Origin: Clostridium_S neuense
Lineage (GTDB): Bacteria > Bacillota > Clostridia > Clostridiales > Clostridiaceae
DNA length: 64,000 nucleotides
Direction of reading: 5' to 3'
Assembly (NCBI RefSeq): GCF_045310695.1
Contig: NZ_JBJIAA010000021.1
Coordinates: 22,527 to 86,526 of the forward strand
Shown here: piece by piece, positions 24,318 to 32,788 of the stretch
How positions within the stretch are numbered: position 1 is the first letter of the stretch
Layout of the letters: each line of letters begins with the position of its first letter
Position numbers and translations under genes: made by a program
The notes under the pieces: model-generated
Told to the model about the DNA's origin: nothing
Databases searched by the model: none
Seen by the model: the letters and a program-made list of their open reading frames with translations, nothing else

Positions 24318-27300
24318 TTATTCCTCCATTGGAATCACTAGATTAAAGAATTCATCATCTTTAAGTACGTGTAAAACTTTATTTTCAGGCATTGCTTTTC
24401 TAAGTTCGGGAGCAAGACTAACTATAAAATGTTGATCCTGCAATGAGCCTCCAAAAAGAATTTGATAGACATTATCTCGAACAGCTGCCGTCGCTGAATT
24501 AAATTTATTTCCTACATTACCCACAAAATCAATCAGAATGAATTGAACTTTTGTATTTCTCTGATTAAGCAAATTGGCAATATCATCTTGATTGTAAAGC
24601 ATTTTTTCAACAAGAGCTGCGAAACCATTAAAAATTACAATTAACTCTTCTTCAATTTCGTTATCCTGAAATGCGCCAACAGCTTCTTTAATCTCCGAAA
24701 ATTGAGTCTGAAACTTTTCTCGTCCAATATACGTAGCCGCTTTAGAAGCATAGGTTTTCAAATTATTTGTCGAGTCAATTATCGCAACAGGAATTTTAAG
24801 ATTAAAAATCTGATTGATAAGGAACGGAACACTTACCTTATATTGTTTCGGATTAGCACAGAAAAGTCCCAATGTATGCCCTTCAAAACAGACAAATTGT
24901 TCGATTTCTGAGCTACTCTGATTTAACCCCAGATACAGTGTGTTCCGACTCTCCTTAGGCAAATATGATGAAAACAACTCAGGTGTCAATTTATCAGGTA
25001 CCATTGGAATTTTCTTAGGACGATTTCCCTTCCACTCATCATTAATTGTCTTAATCTCCTGTTTAAGATTTTCAAGCATCTCCATATCATTTTCTCCAGC
25101 TGCTGGAAGAAAAACTTGAAGGGCGACAGGAAACTCAAGTTTCATTTGTGCACGTCCCATAACTTCGGATTGCTCTAAACGTTCACGTCCAAAAAGTGTG
25201 GCAATATCTGTCTCATCATTGAGAAAGAGGGCAATCTTTGTTTGGATATTACTCATCATATTCATCCGGATGGCATTAAACCTACCAGCTGTCAAAATAA
25301 GATAAATTCCAAGTGCAGCACCTTCACGGAGCACTTGAATAAGCACTTCATCAATCTCATCACGACGTTTACTTTGAGCTAAGGCATCATAATTATCAAG
25401 TAAATTTATAATTATTGGGAGTTGTCGTTTTGTCTTACTCTGGTACTGCCCAAGCGTTGCAACGCCTTCATCTTTGAACACTTGTTTCCTATCAGCGAGC
25501 GTATTACGAATACGTCTAAGCATCTTTGTTAATTTCTCATTTTCTTCCAGTGTAACAATATCTGCTACATGAGGAAGATCTTTTAGCGCCAAAAGTCCGT
25601 TTGTTCCAAAATCTAAAAGATTGAACTGGATTTGCTCCGGAGTATTAAGCCTTGACAAATTCATCGCAATTGTTTGTAACGTCGTAGATTTGCCATATCC
25701 CGGGCTTGAAAAAATCACCGTATGCGCTGCATCCTCAATATTATACTGATAAACTTCTTGAGCTTGATCACTTGGAATATCCATTAATCCCAATGGAGTA
25801 CTAAGTAATCTTTCTTCTGTTTGAATAACCTGAGGTGTTACAATTCTATTTTCCAAATTAGGCAACCACGGTTTAGCAGGTAGTGTTAAGTTCGATGCCT
25901 CAAACACACGATTAACTTCTGAAATGACCGCTTCAAGTTGTGTAGGCAACTCGCTTGTGTCATGCACTTGAACCACTTCCTCGCCTGGGTCGTAAACCAG
26001 TTCCGTTTGCCCAATATCATTAACTTGATAAATACGCTCATCAACATTTTCTACTGTGTCGGCATCTGGATCATAAGGAACTCCTGCATAACCACTTTGA
26101 AAAAGTTCATAGACCTCGTTTTCACCAACCTTGAGATATCCACGTCCTGGCTGCGTTATATGTGCTGCATCATGTGTTTTTAAAAGTTCATTGGAATCCT
26201 GCTCGCTTGCCATTTTAAGAGCAATTTTACTCGTTGAGTTGGCTTCTATTTGGTCATTGACAACTCCACTTGGCTTTTGAGTTGCTAGAATCAAATGGAC
26301 TCCAAGAGAACGTCCAATACGTGCCACAGAAGTCAACTCATCTAAGAATTCAGGAACATTTGACTTAAGCTCCGCAAATTCATCAGAGACCAAAATTAAA
26401 TGCGGAATTGGTTTTTCAGGATATTTCGTGTCAGGTTTAGGATTGAAGCGACTCTTATAAAGACTCATATAGCTGTTGATGTTATTCACCCCAAACTTGG
26501 CGAACTCTTTCATACGCTTATCCATTTCAGCCTTTATACTTGCTAATGCTCTGGCAGTTCCTGCACCATCCAAGTTGGTAATTGAACCCATAAAATGCGG
26601 TAGTTTATCCAAGGTATTAGCAATACCGCCACCCTTCCAGTCAATGATGAGCATTCCAATATCTTCTGGAGAGAAATTAATGGCAAGCCCAATCAGGTAA
26701 GTGGTTAAGAATTCAGACTTACCTGAACCCGTAGTACCACCAACCAAAGCATGCGGTCCGTGCACCCTCTCATGCAAATCCCAATACATATATTCCGATT
26801 TTCCACGCCAACCAATGAGAGATTTAATTGATTTATTAGGCTCAGCACTTTCCCAGCGTTCCTGAATATTCAAATCCTCAACAGTTTTCACTTCGTATTG
26901 GTCCAGCAAACTCAAACTTTCGGGAATAGCATTTTTCTCTACTTCCACATGCTCCAAGTTAGTGAGCTTATGAAGGCTCTTTTCAAGGAACGGTACCTCT
27001 CCGTATGGTTCAAAAGATTTGGCAACATAAATTTTATTATCATTTACGATTTCTCCTGCACTTTGGTTTTTGTATTCCACAAGTGCGGTCACAGTTTCTG
27101 CAAGGAGTTTCTGATCTTCCTTACACCAGATAACTGTCACACCAAGCTCACTCATATCCTCTGCCAAGAATTCATTAATGCCATGACCTAACAGGTAAGA
27201 GTCATCAAAAATCGTAAAAATATAATGTGGCACAAAATGTGGTTTTTCTTTTCCTGCCTCTTTTAGCACTTGCTTACGCTTATTCAAAATCTGGTAGAAA

Positions 27301-28760
27301 GAATTTAAAAGAAGATCACGTGTGTGCGCATTATGAACAAAACCACGCATATTCAACTCTTGAATTTTAAAATGAGGTAGAAGTCGCCACTTAGCCCAAT
27401 CTTTTCGATAGCTTTTCTCTGGCACAAGGCTCAAGAAATTGACATCTCGATAAGAATGGAAAAAAGCCACTTGCAGTAATAAATTGGCAACGGCAGTTTT
27501 TAGTACAGGATAGGTTCCAACCAATCCTAAAGTTTGTGCAGTCAAATTAAGCGTTATTGGCACTTCGTGCTGCATCGAAAAGTGTTCAACCAGACGCTTC
27601 ACGTTCAGTGACTCCTCATCTGTGGCTCGTTCATTAATATCTGAATCAACAGATAAATGAGAAGTTTGATTTCCTATGCCTAGCGTAACTACTAAGAAAT
27701 CTTTGTCACTTGCCATCCGCTCATATATTCGAGAATTGTAAGTTTCAATCATTTCAGATAAATTTTCAGGCGAAGGATTTCTAAAATTCAATACCTCTGT
27801 TTCTTCATCATATTTATCAGAAATTTTAGCTACCGTCTTGATAAGGTATTGTGCGTAGTCTTCCTTTCGCTTTTTGTTCTCAATCTTCCGCTCTTTCTTC
27901 TCACTTATATACTGTGAAACAGTGAAAGTAGCTGTTATAACACTCATGGAGCCCATACCTAACATTATGAGCGGATTACGTCCTGAAAGAACACTTGTAA
28001 CCCCAGTCACAGCAAGCATACCAAGAGGAGGAACAATCGCTCTTAAAATTTCATTTTTACTAGCTTTCGGTGCCTCACCGATTTTCTCAATCTTAAATTT
28101 ATCGCAAGGAGGCTCTAAGCGAAGCCTCGGGCTGCGTCTGTATTTAGGAAAATCTTTTAGGAATTCAACCTCAGGGAGCTGCCCTAGAAGGTGCTCATGG
28201 TTAAAAACAATATTATCTGAAAATGTAGTCAATTTCCATTGTGCTTTACGCTTTTCAAGCAAAAAATCATGTGTCAATATTTGATAACCTGTTTGAACCC
28301 CTTTAACGTAATGATGCCCCTTGATTGGAACATTATTTAAATAAACAAATTCTCCATTGTCATCAATTATAAAGGTGTTCTCATGAATGACCACTTGCAC
28401 CTTTCCCTTAGTTTGGATACTCGCAAATGTGTCCGATCCCAGAACAAAATAATCCTCTTTATTAATTAAGAAGAACATTGTCTCAGCAGTTTGCGGAGAA
28501 ACGACAAAAACTTCAAGCTCTCCTACTTTAGAGTATCCTGTAGTAACGGTATTTCCATTGATAAATAGTGTACCCCCAATCACACCAAAGAGCGACTCTT
28601 GATACCGAATAGATGGACGTTCCTCTGACAAACTAATCGTATGGAGGTGCTCTCCTAAAATATAAACTACGAAGAGAAGCTGGCTCGCATCCAAGCGATT
28701 ATCAATAAAGAAATTTTGTTCTTTTACCTCTTCTCCGATTTCAAAACCTTTACTGCTCAT
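24318..28760 (-). CDS. essC: Type VII secretion ATPase EssC (FtsK/SpoIIIE family)
   Basis: 1480 residues: two FHA-like domains (about 1-190), two membrane helices near 240-285 (PPLGMLAVTGVTSVLSG), a linker domain, ATPase D1 with Walker A GGTTGSGKSE (about residue 675) and Walker B MLIIDWKGGG / LILVSDEFAEL, ATPase D2 with Walker A SSPGYGKST (about residue 1021) and a degenerate D3 without a P-loop (about 1285-1480). EssC drives export of WXG100 and LXG substrates; its C-terminal region selects substrates in S. aureus. G+C in sampled lines is 43-45%, above most of the flank. It lies 9 bp after essB. Confidence 0.95.
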   Translation of the reverse strand: MSSKGFEIGEEVKEQNFFIDNRLDASQLLFVVYILGEHLHTISLSEERPSIRYQESLFGVIGGTLFINGNTVTTGYSKVGELEVFVVSPQTAETMFFLINKEDYFVLGSDTFASIQTKGKVQVVIHENTFIIDDNGEFVYLNNVPIKGHHYVKGVQTGYQILTHDFLLEKRKAQWKLTTFSDNIVFNHEHLLGQLPEVEFLKDFPKYRRSPRLRLEPPCDKFKIEKIGEAPKASKNEILRAIVPPLGMLAVTGVTSVLSGRNPLIMLGMGSMSVITATFTVSQYISEKKERKIENKKRKEDYAQYLIKTVAKISDKYDEETEVLNFRNPSPENLSEMIETYNSRIYERMASDKDFLVVTLGIGNQTSHLSVDSDINERATDEESLNVKRLVEHFSMQHEVPITLNLTAQTLGLVGTYPVLKTAVANLLLQVAFFHSYRDVNFLSLVPEKSYRKDWAKWRLLPHFKIQELNMRGFVHNAHTRDLLLNSFYQILNKRKQVLKEAGKEKPHFVPHYIFTIFDDSYLLGHGINEFLAEDMSELGVTVIWCKEDQKLLAETVTALVEYKNQSAGEIVNDNKIYVAKSFEPYGEVPFLEKSLHKLTNLEHVEVEKNAIPESLSLLDQYEVKTVEDLNIQERWESAEPNKSIKSLIGWRGKSEYMYWDLHERVHGPHALVGGTTGSGKSEFLTTYLIGLAINFSPEDIGMLIIDWKGGGIANTLDKLPHFMGSITNLDGAGTARALASIKAEMDKRMKEFAKFGVNNINSYMSLYKSRFNPKPDTKYPEKPIPHLILVSDEFAELKSNVPEFLDELTSVARIGRSLGVHLILATQKPSGVVNDQIEANSTSKIALKMASEQDSNELLKTHDAAHITQPGRGYLKVGENEVYELFQSGYAGVPYDPDADTVENVDERIYQVNDIGQTELVYDPGEEVVQVHDTSELPTQLEAVISEVNRVFEASNLTLPAKPWLPNLENRIVTPQVIQTEERLLSTPLGLMDIPSDQAQEVYQYNIEDAAHTVIFSSPGYGKSTTLQTIAMNLSRLNTPEQIQFNLLDFGTNGLLALKDLPHVADIVTLEENEKLTKMLRRIRNTLADRKQVFKDEGVATLGQYQSKTKRQLPIIINLLDNYDALAQSKRRDEIDEVLIQVLREGAALGIYLILTAGRFNAIRMNMMSNIQTKIALFLNDETDIATLFGRERLEQSEVMGRAQMKLEFPVALQVFLPAAGENDMEMLENLKQEIKTINDEWKGNRPKKIPMVPDKLTPELFSSYLPKESRNTLYLGLNQSSSEIEQFVCFEGHTLGLFCANPKQYKVSVPFLINQIFNLKIPVAIIDSTNNLKTYASKAATYIGREKFQTQFSEIKEAVGAFQDNEIEEELIVIFNGFAALVEKMLYNQDDIANLLNQRNTKVQFILIDFVGNVGNKFNSATAAVRDNVYQILFGGSLQDQHFIVSLAPELRKAMPENKVLHVLKDDEFFNLVIPMEE

Positions 28761-28769
28761 AAGTACCTC

Positions 28770-29885
28770 CTATTTTCCAAGATTTTTTGTTAGCTCTTGA
28801 ATTTTCTTATTGTACTCATCCAAAAGTTGTTGTTTCTTCGCACCATCCATTGTGGTATTAAGCTTAGTCGTTTCGTAAAGATTAGTGTATGCTAATAACG
28901 TCAACTGAACATCACCCAAATTTTGTGCAAGGTTCAAGGCTTGCTTAAAATCACCACGACCACTATAAACCCAGTAATTTAGGGTATTATCATCTGATTT
29001 AGTCGAAACATTATCTAATATGGCTTGTTTCTGTGCCATTGTTAAGTCTGATAAATTGACAGAACTTACAGCTAGTATATAACGTGCTGCCTTGGGCAGT
29101 TTACTAGGAGCATAGTTTTGCAAGTCAGCCTGTGTTTTGTCATAGTTATTGGTCAAGAAATCGGTCTGTGCAGTAATAATAGCATTTTGCTTTTTATTGT
29201 TACTGTAATAAGAGTAAGTGAACCAACCTAAAACAAGTGCAAGAATAATCGCCAAAGTTCCAAAGTATTTAAAGAAACGGTAGCGTCCTTTGGATACAAA
29301 AGCTATATTTCTATTAACTCTTTCTGTTTCTTTTTGTAACTCCTCATCAATAAATTCAGCTATTTCTTGAGTGCTTTCAAAACTATTAATCGTTTGACTG
29401 AACTTATCATTCATTGCCAGGGAACCAGAAACAAGTGACTCAAATGGTACTTTAGAATTAAATATGTAAAAAATAAGTGCTTTATACGACTTTAAAAAGT
29501 CCACTTGAGTCATATCAAATGGAACAAGGAGCTTATGCAAACCAAAATGAACAACAAATAGTGTTTCTCCAATCAATAGTATATTTTCTGGATGAAGAAA
29601 AGGAATTTTGAATTGATTTTCCATACCAGAAAGTGTGACAAGTTTTTGTGCCAATTTTAATTTTTCAAGACGCGTCTTTGCAAGCCGCGAAGCAGAAGCA
29701 AGACTTTTAGCAGCTTCCGGAACATGGTAAGAAAGCACCCATGTCTCATTATCTTTATTAACAATAACTTTGTCAGAAAGTTCCTTAAGCACTGCTTCCT
29801 TAAATTGCGTACTTTCTAAGCGTACTTGAACAAGGTCTTTATTTCTTTCAAACTCAAGACTCGTTTTGCTATTAGATATTTTCAT
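28770..29885 (-). CDS. essB: Type VII secretion protein EssB (YukC)
   Basis: 371 residues. The N-terminal half is the cytosolic pseudokinase-like domain (KISNSKTSLEFERN, FLHPENILLIGETLFVVHFGL, SYKALIFYIFNSKVPFESL). One membrane helix follows at about residues 218-238 (GTLAIILALVLGWFTYSYY), then an alpha-helical, TPR-like extracytoplasmic tail (TDFLTNNYDKTQADLQNYAP). This is the EssB layout; the protein scaffolds the T7SS membrane complex. The start at 29885 overlaps the esaB end by 14 bp. Confidence 0.93.
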   Translation of the reverse strand: MKISNSKTSLEFERNKDLVQVRLESTQFKEAVLKELSDKVIVNKDNETWVLSYHVPEAAKSLASASRLAKTRLEKLKLAQKLVTLSGMENQFKIPFLHPENILLIGETLFVVHFGLHKLLVPFDMTQVDFLKSYKALIFYIFNSKVPFESLVSGSLAMNDKFSQTINSFESTQEIAEFIDEELQKETERVNRNIAFVSKGRYRFFKYFGTLAIILALVLGWFTYSYYSNNKKQNAIITAQTDFLTNNYDKTQADLQNYAPSKLPKAARYILAVSSVNLSDLTMAQKQAILDNVSTKSDDNTLNYWVYSGRGDFKQALNLAQNLGDVQLTLLAYTNLYETTKLNTTMDGAKKQQLLDEYNKKIQELTKNLGK

Positions 29886-30144
29886 TCAAATTCTCCTGTC
29901 TTTCTTGTGTGGGAAGAATACAAAAAACATCCCCACTGCCTATTGGCAATTCTTTTATTAAATCAGTATCATCCACCTTTATGTTTTTGTCTTTCAGTTT
30001 AAGCGTCCAACTTTTGGGCATTACTCCACCTTTAAGCACTTGATGCATGAGTTCGTTAAAACGTCCCATCGTTATTTCTGTAGGAATCGAGAAATCGAGC
30101 TGTTGCCCATTAAGCTCAATACTTATATCAATGCGTTCGCTCAT
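29872..30144 (-). CDS. esaB: Ubiquitin-like T7SS protein EsaB (YukD)
   Basis: 90 residues, MSERIDISIELNGQQLDFSIPTEITM..., with a beta-grasp pattern and the C-terminal KELPIGSGDVFCIL segment typical of the YukD/EsaB family. It is a small cytosolic component required for or regulating T7SSb. It overlaps essA at its start (17 bp) and essB at its end. Confidence 0.9.
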   Translation of the reverse strand: MSERIDISIELNGQQLDFSIPTEITMGRFNELMHQVLKGGVMPKSWTLKLKDKNIKVDDTDLIKELPIGSGDVFCILPTQERQENLNENI

Positions 30145-30628
30145 TTTTCTTTCTTAACCTCCTTTTAGCATTTTTTCGTCCCAAGAAAATCGCTAAAACA
30201 ATCAAGGGAACAACAGCTAGTGAAATTACCCAATACCAAATCATCGTTTTAGAATGACTCGTGTTTGTACTAGATTCAATGACTTGAGGCTTGTAATTGA
30301 CAAAGAGTTGTTTCACAACCTTTGTTGTGTTTACATTATAGAGTGTATTTTTCGCCTTGTTTGAGAAGTTGAGTGTCTCTCTTTGTTTTGGAACATTATC
30401 CTTAGCCTGCTCTTTTGCAAGCTTGTTAATTTTAGGCGTAAAAAGCTGGTTTCGTATTTGGAAATCGCTTGTTGTTCCAATGCCTCCATCTGAATTGGTA
30501 ATCACATTAGGATTAAGCTGTAGGCTTCCATTATCAACTGCAAAACATCGAGGGCTCGCCAAAAAGAATATCCCCAAAAACATACAGATGAATAGTAATA
30601 GTCTATTTTTTATAGACCTTTTTAACAA
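30128..30628 (-). CDS. essA: Type VII secretion protein EssA
   Basis: About 166 residues with an N-terminal signal/membrane segment (KRSIKNRLLLFICMFLGIFF, ending near CFA), a hydrophilic extracytoplasmic stretch with TPKINKLAKEQ and a C-terminal membrane helix (WYWVISLAVVPLIVLAIFLG) followed by basic KNAKRRLRKKN. This fits EssA. The start is set at a TTG (30628) because GGTGG lies six bases upstream and the basic signal start follows. The longest ATG-type start (30703) would overlap esxA by 44 bp and lacks a site. A hairpin covers the ribosome binding site. Confidence 0.82.
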   Translation of the reverse strand: MLKRSIKNRLLLFICMFLGIFFLASPRCFAVDNGSLQLNPNVITNSDGGIGTTSDFQIRNQLFTPKINKLAKEQAKDNVPKQRETLNFSNKAKNTLYNVNTTKVVKQLFVNYKPQVIESSTNTSHSKTMIWYWVISLAVVPLIVLAIFLGRKNAKRRLRKKNERTH

Positions 30629-30653
30629 AAGATGCCACCAAAAGTAGCATCTT
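30629..30653 (-). promoter_or_regulatory. esxA-essA intergenic hairpin (attenuator or translational lid)
   Basis: Seven bases after the esxA stop codon AAGATGCTAC pairs with GTGGCATCTT (one T.G pair) around a TTTTG loop, giving a 10-bp stem followed by TTGTT. The 3' arm contains the GGTGG ribosome binding site proposed for essA, whose TTG comes directly after the stem. It could protect or partly terminate the esxA transcript and limit essA translation, which would give excess EsxA over machine components. Confidence 0.6.
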
Positions 30654-30659
30654 GATTTA

Positions 30660-30950
30660 TTAGAAACCGAAACTTTGAGCATCTTGTGCATCACGTTCTG
30701 CAACAGTATCTGCGTATTTGTTTAATTGTTGATTGACGCTCTCAAGAAGGTTTTCAAACTGAACAACAGTTTGATGAAGTTGATTGTATTGTTCCAAGTA
30801 TGCTTGGAATGCTTGTCCTTTCCATTCTTCAGCAATTGTACTATTCATTGAATTTACTTTTTGAATTGCTTGATCAATTTCTTCTTTAGATTGAATGTAA
30901 ACTTGAGCCTGAGATTTTAACTCTTCAGGTGTCACAGAGATTTGAGCCAT
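30660..30950 (-). CDS. esxA: WXG100 protein EsxA (YukE family)
   Basis: 96 residues, MAQISVTPEELKSQAQVYIQ, with the WXG turn (EEWKGQAF, about residues 41-48) between two amphipathic helices. This is the standard size and fold of the small T7SS substrate that dimerises and is exported with EssC. It is the first gene of the locus, has an AGGAGG site seven bases before the ATG and is followed by a hairpin. No second WXG100 (EsxB) with a WXG motif is seen in the window; the module proteins at 19590 and 23580 are related in fold only. Confidence 0.95.
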   Translation of the reverse strand: MAQISVTPEELKSQAQVYIQSKEEIDQAIQKVNSMNSTIAEEWKGQAFQAYLEQYNQLHQTVVQFENLLESVNQQLNKYADTVAERDAQDAQSFGF

Positions 30951-31213
30951 AATAACTCCTCCTTTTATATACTTTTAGTGTGTTATCTTAAGTTAAATAC
31001 GAATTTTAATATTATTATATTTCATATTAAACTTTTTCCATTCCAGACTTATTATATTACTCTTGTTTTTTACTGTCAATAATTTATTTCCAGTATTCTC
31101 AGCAGTTTCCAGTTCAATAATTATTATGAAATCGTTGGCAGTTCATTTTTACGCCAAATTTTTAAAAAAAGTTTGTTGTATGTTAAAAATCCATTAATTC
31201 AACTCATAAATAT

Positions 31214-31303
31214 AAACCACCTTGAAACTTAAAATTTATTTGTACCAAAATGCCATCCTCTGGGCATTATGATGCACATAAATTTCAATAGTTGAAGCGG
31301 TTT
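31214..31303. repeat. Long imperfect inverted repeat (about 90 bp)
   Basis: The left arm AAACCACCTTGAAAC... and the right arm ...TTGAAGCGGTTT are imperfect complements over about 40 bases each, closing on GCCATCCTCTGGGC at the centre. It resembles a small palindromic (MITE-like) insertion. No ORF. It lies in the 552-bp gap upstream of esxA. Confidence 0.6.
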
Positions 31304-31310
31304 ATTTATA

Positions 31311-31368
31311 AATAAAAAGTATACATAAAACTAGTAGAATTCGATTAATTTAATGTACACTTTTTATT
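31311..31368. repeat. 16-bp inverted repeat with 26-bp loop
   Basis: AATAAAAAGTATACAT (31311-31326) and ATGTACACTTTTTATT (31353-31368) are complementary with one mismatch. It directly follows the 90-bp palindrome and its right arm overlaps the stop of the acetyltransferase remnant. It may be a terminator of the lost gene or a regulatory dyad. Confidence 0.55.
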
Positions 31369-31462
31369 CTATTTTCAATCTCACTGCTATTACATTATCA
31401 GCAATATTCTTTATAACAACACTACCCGAACCTATATCCGCATTATTTCCAATGTGAACCCC
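31364..31462 (-). pseudogene. C-terminal remnant of a hexapeptide-repeat acetyltransferase
   Basis: A 32-codon minus-strand frame reads GVHIGNNADIGSGSVVIKN and ends before TAA. This is the left-handed beta-helix end of O-acetyltransferases (serine, maltose or sugar type). A stop codon precedes it and nothing upstream belongs to it. It is debris at the border of the T7SS locus. Confidence 0.6.
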
Positions 31463-31501
31463 TTAATTTATCAAGTTTTAACTAGTATTCTCATCATTAT
31501 A

Positions 31502-32716
31502 TTAGTTGAAATTAAGCAGCCTATCCTCACTACCGTCTAAATTCATTTTATGCCATGAATTATCGCTGCTGTTTATATAATAAATTTGGTTCCCTAAAAT
31601 ATAAAAGTTGTTAATACCTTGACCTATTTTAATTGGATCAGTTCCATCTAAGTTTGCCTTATACAATATATTATTTTCATCTGCACTATAATACATACTA
31701 TCACCTGCAAAGTTAACATAATTTAAGTTTTTTACATTTAAGTTTGCTGCTGCAGTTCCATCCTCATTTGACCTACCTAAGTTAAACTTTGATATATATT
31801 CTGAGCTATTAGTTCCATAATAAATCATACCATCATATATATACAGTGGTCCTCTTACCTGGTTCAGTATAGTCGTGCCTACATCCCCTGAAGCGGCATC
31901 CGCTTTGATTTTATTTACAATACCACCATTATTGCAGTAAATATAATCTCCGTCTAATGCAAATTCTCCTTCAAAGATATCACTCTTTCCTATCTCCTCG
32001 GCACCAGTGCCATCAACTTTCATTTTAGAAACATATTCACCTGGTCCATTATAATTATGATAGTATATATAATCTCCCTGTACATAAATTTCCTTAACCT
32101 CTACATCTGATATTTTATATGGCCCTGTACCATCTGGCCTTACTCTATATACTTTTCTATCATTATTATTTACAAAATAAACCCAGCCATCAGTTACATT
32201 TATATATTTTGCAGTGTCCTTACTTAACTTAAAATTACCAGTTCCATCACTTTTAATTTTGTAAAGTCCATCAATCCCACTGTAATAAAGCCATTCTCCA
32301 TCCGATGTAATCTCCCCACCGTTAACTAAATTGGCATTATTACTTGCATTTTCGCTTATATTAAAATTCATATTCACATCATTATTTAAGTTTTTATTAT
32401 CAGTTGAATAAATATCCTTTTCTACGTTTAAAGTATATTTTTCTCCCAAATTATAACCTTCACTTGGTGGGCTAACTAAAATCTCATTGTCACTATTTCC
32501 CTTGTTTACACTAACACTAATGACATTATGCTTGCCATCAAATACATGAACTTTATTTTTAACTGTATCATCAAATTTAACTGTCTTACTAAACTTTATG
32601 CTCCAAGTCTTGTACTTATTAACAATTTGATTATCTACTATTTGAGCATGAGCCGTTAATGATTTTAAAAATATTAAACTAAAAGTAACTACTACTACTT
32701 TAGAAATCCTATTCAT
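31502..32716 (-). CDS. Secreted DUF5050-type beta-propeller protein with N-terminal Ig-like domain
   Basis: About 404 residues. A signal peptide (MNRISKVVVVTFSLIFLKSL, cleavage near AHA) is followed by an Ig-like domain (residues about 25-125) and repeats of about 40 residues with 'GDYIYY...DGTG...I', for example VTDGWVYFVNNNDRKVYRVRP. This is the DUF5050 six-blade-propeller pattern found in clostridial surface proteins. The ATG at 32716 is chosen since GGAGGGTG lies just upstream; the longer frame from 32755 lacks a site. Function unknown; a binding or sensing role at the surface is likely. Confidence 0.78.
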   Translation of the reverse strand: MNRISKVVVVTFSLIFLKSLTAHAQIVDNQIVNKYKTWSIKFSKTVKFDDTVKNKVHVFDGKHNVISVSVNKGNSDNEILVSPPSEGYNLGEKYTLNVEKDIYSTDNKNLNNDVNMNFNISENASNNANLVNGGEITSDGEWLYYSGIDGLYKIKSDGTGNFKLSKDTAKYINVTDGWVYFVNNNDRKVYRVRPDGTGPYKISDVEVKEIYVQGDYIYYHNYNGPGEYVSKMKVDGTGAEEIGKSDIFEGEFALDGDYIYCNNGGIVNKIKADAASGDVGTTILNQVRGPLYIYDGMIYYGTNSSEYISKFNLGRSNEDGTAAANLNVKNLNYVNFAGDSMYYSADENNILYKANLDGTDPIKIGQGINNFYILGNQIYYINSSDNSWHKMNLDGSEDRLLNFN

Positions 32717-32788
32717 AATATTCACCCTCCACTCCCATAATTTACTACATACCATTATACTACAATAATGACAAAATACTAAATATTT

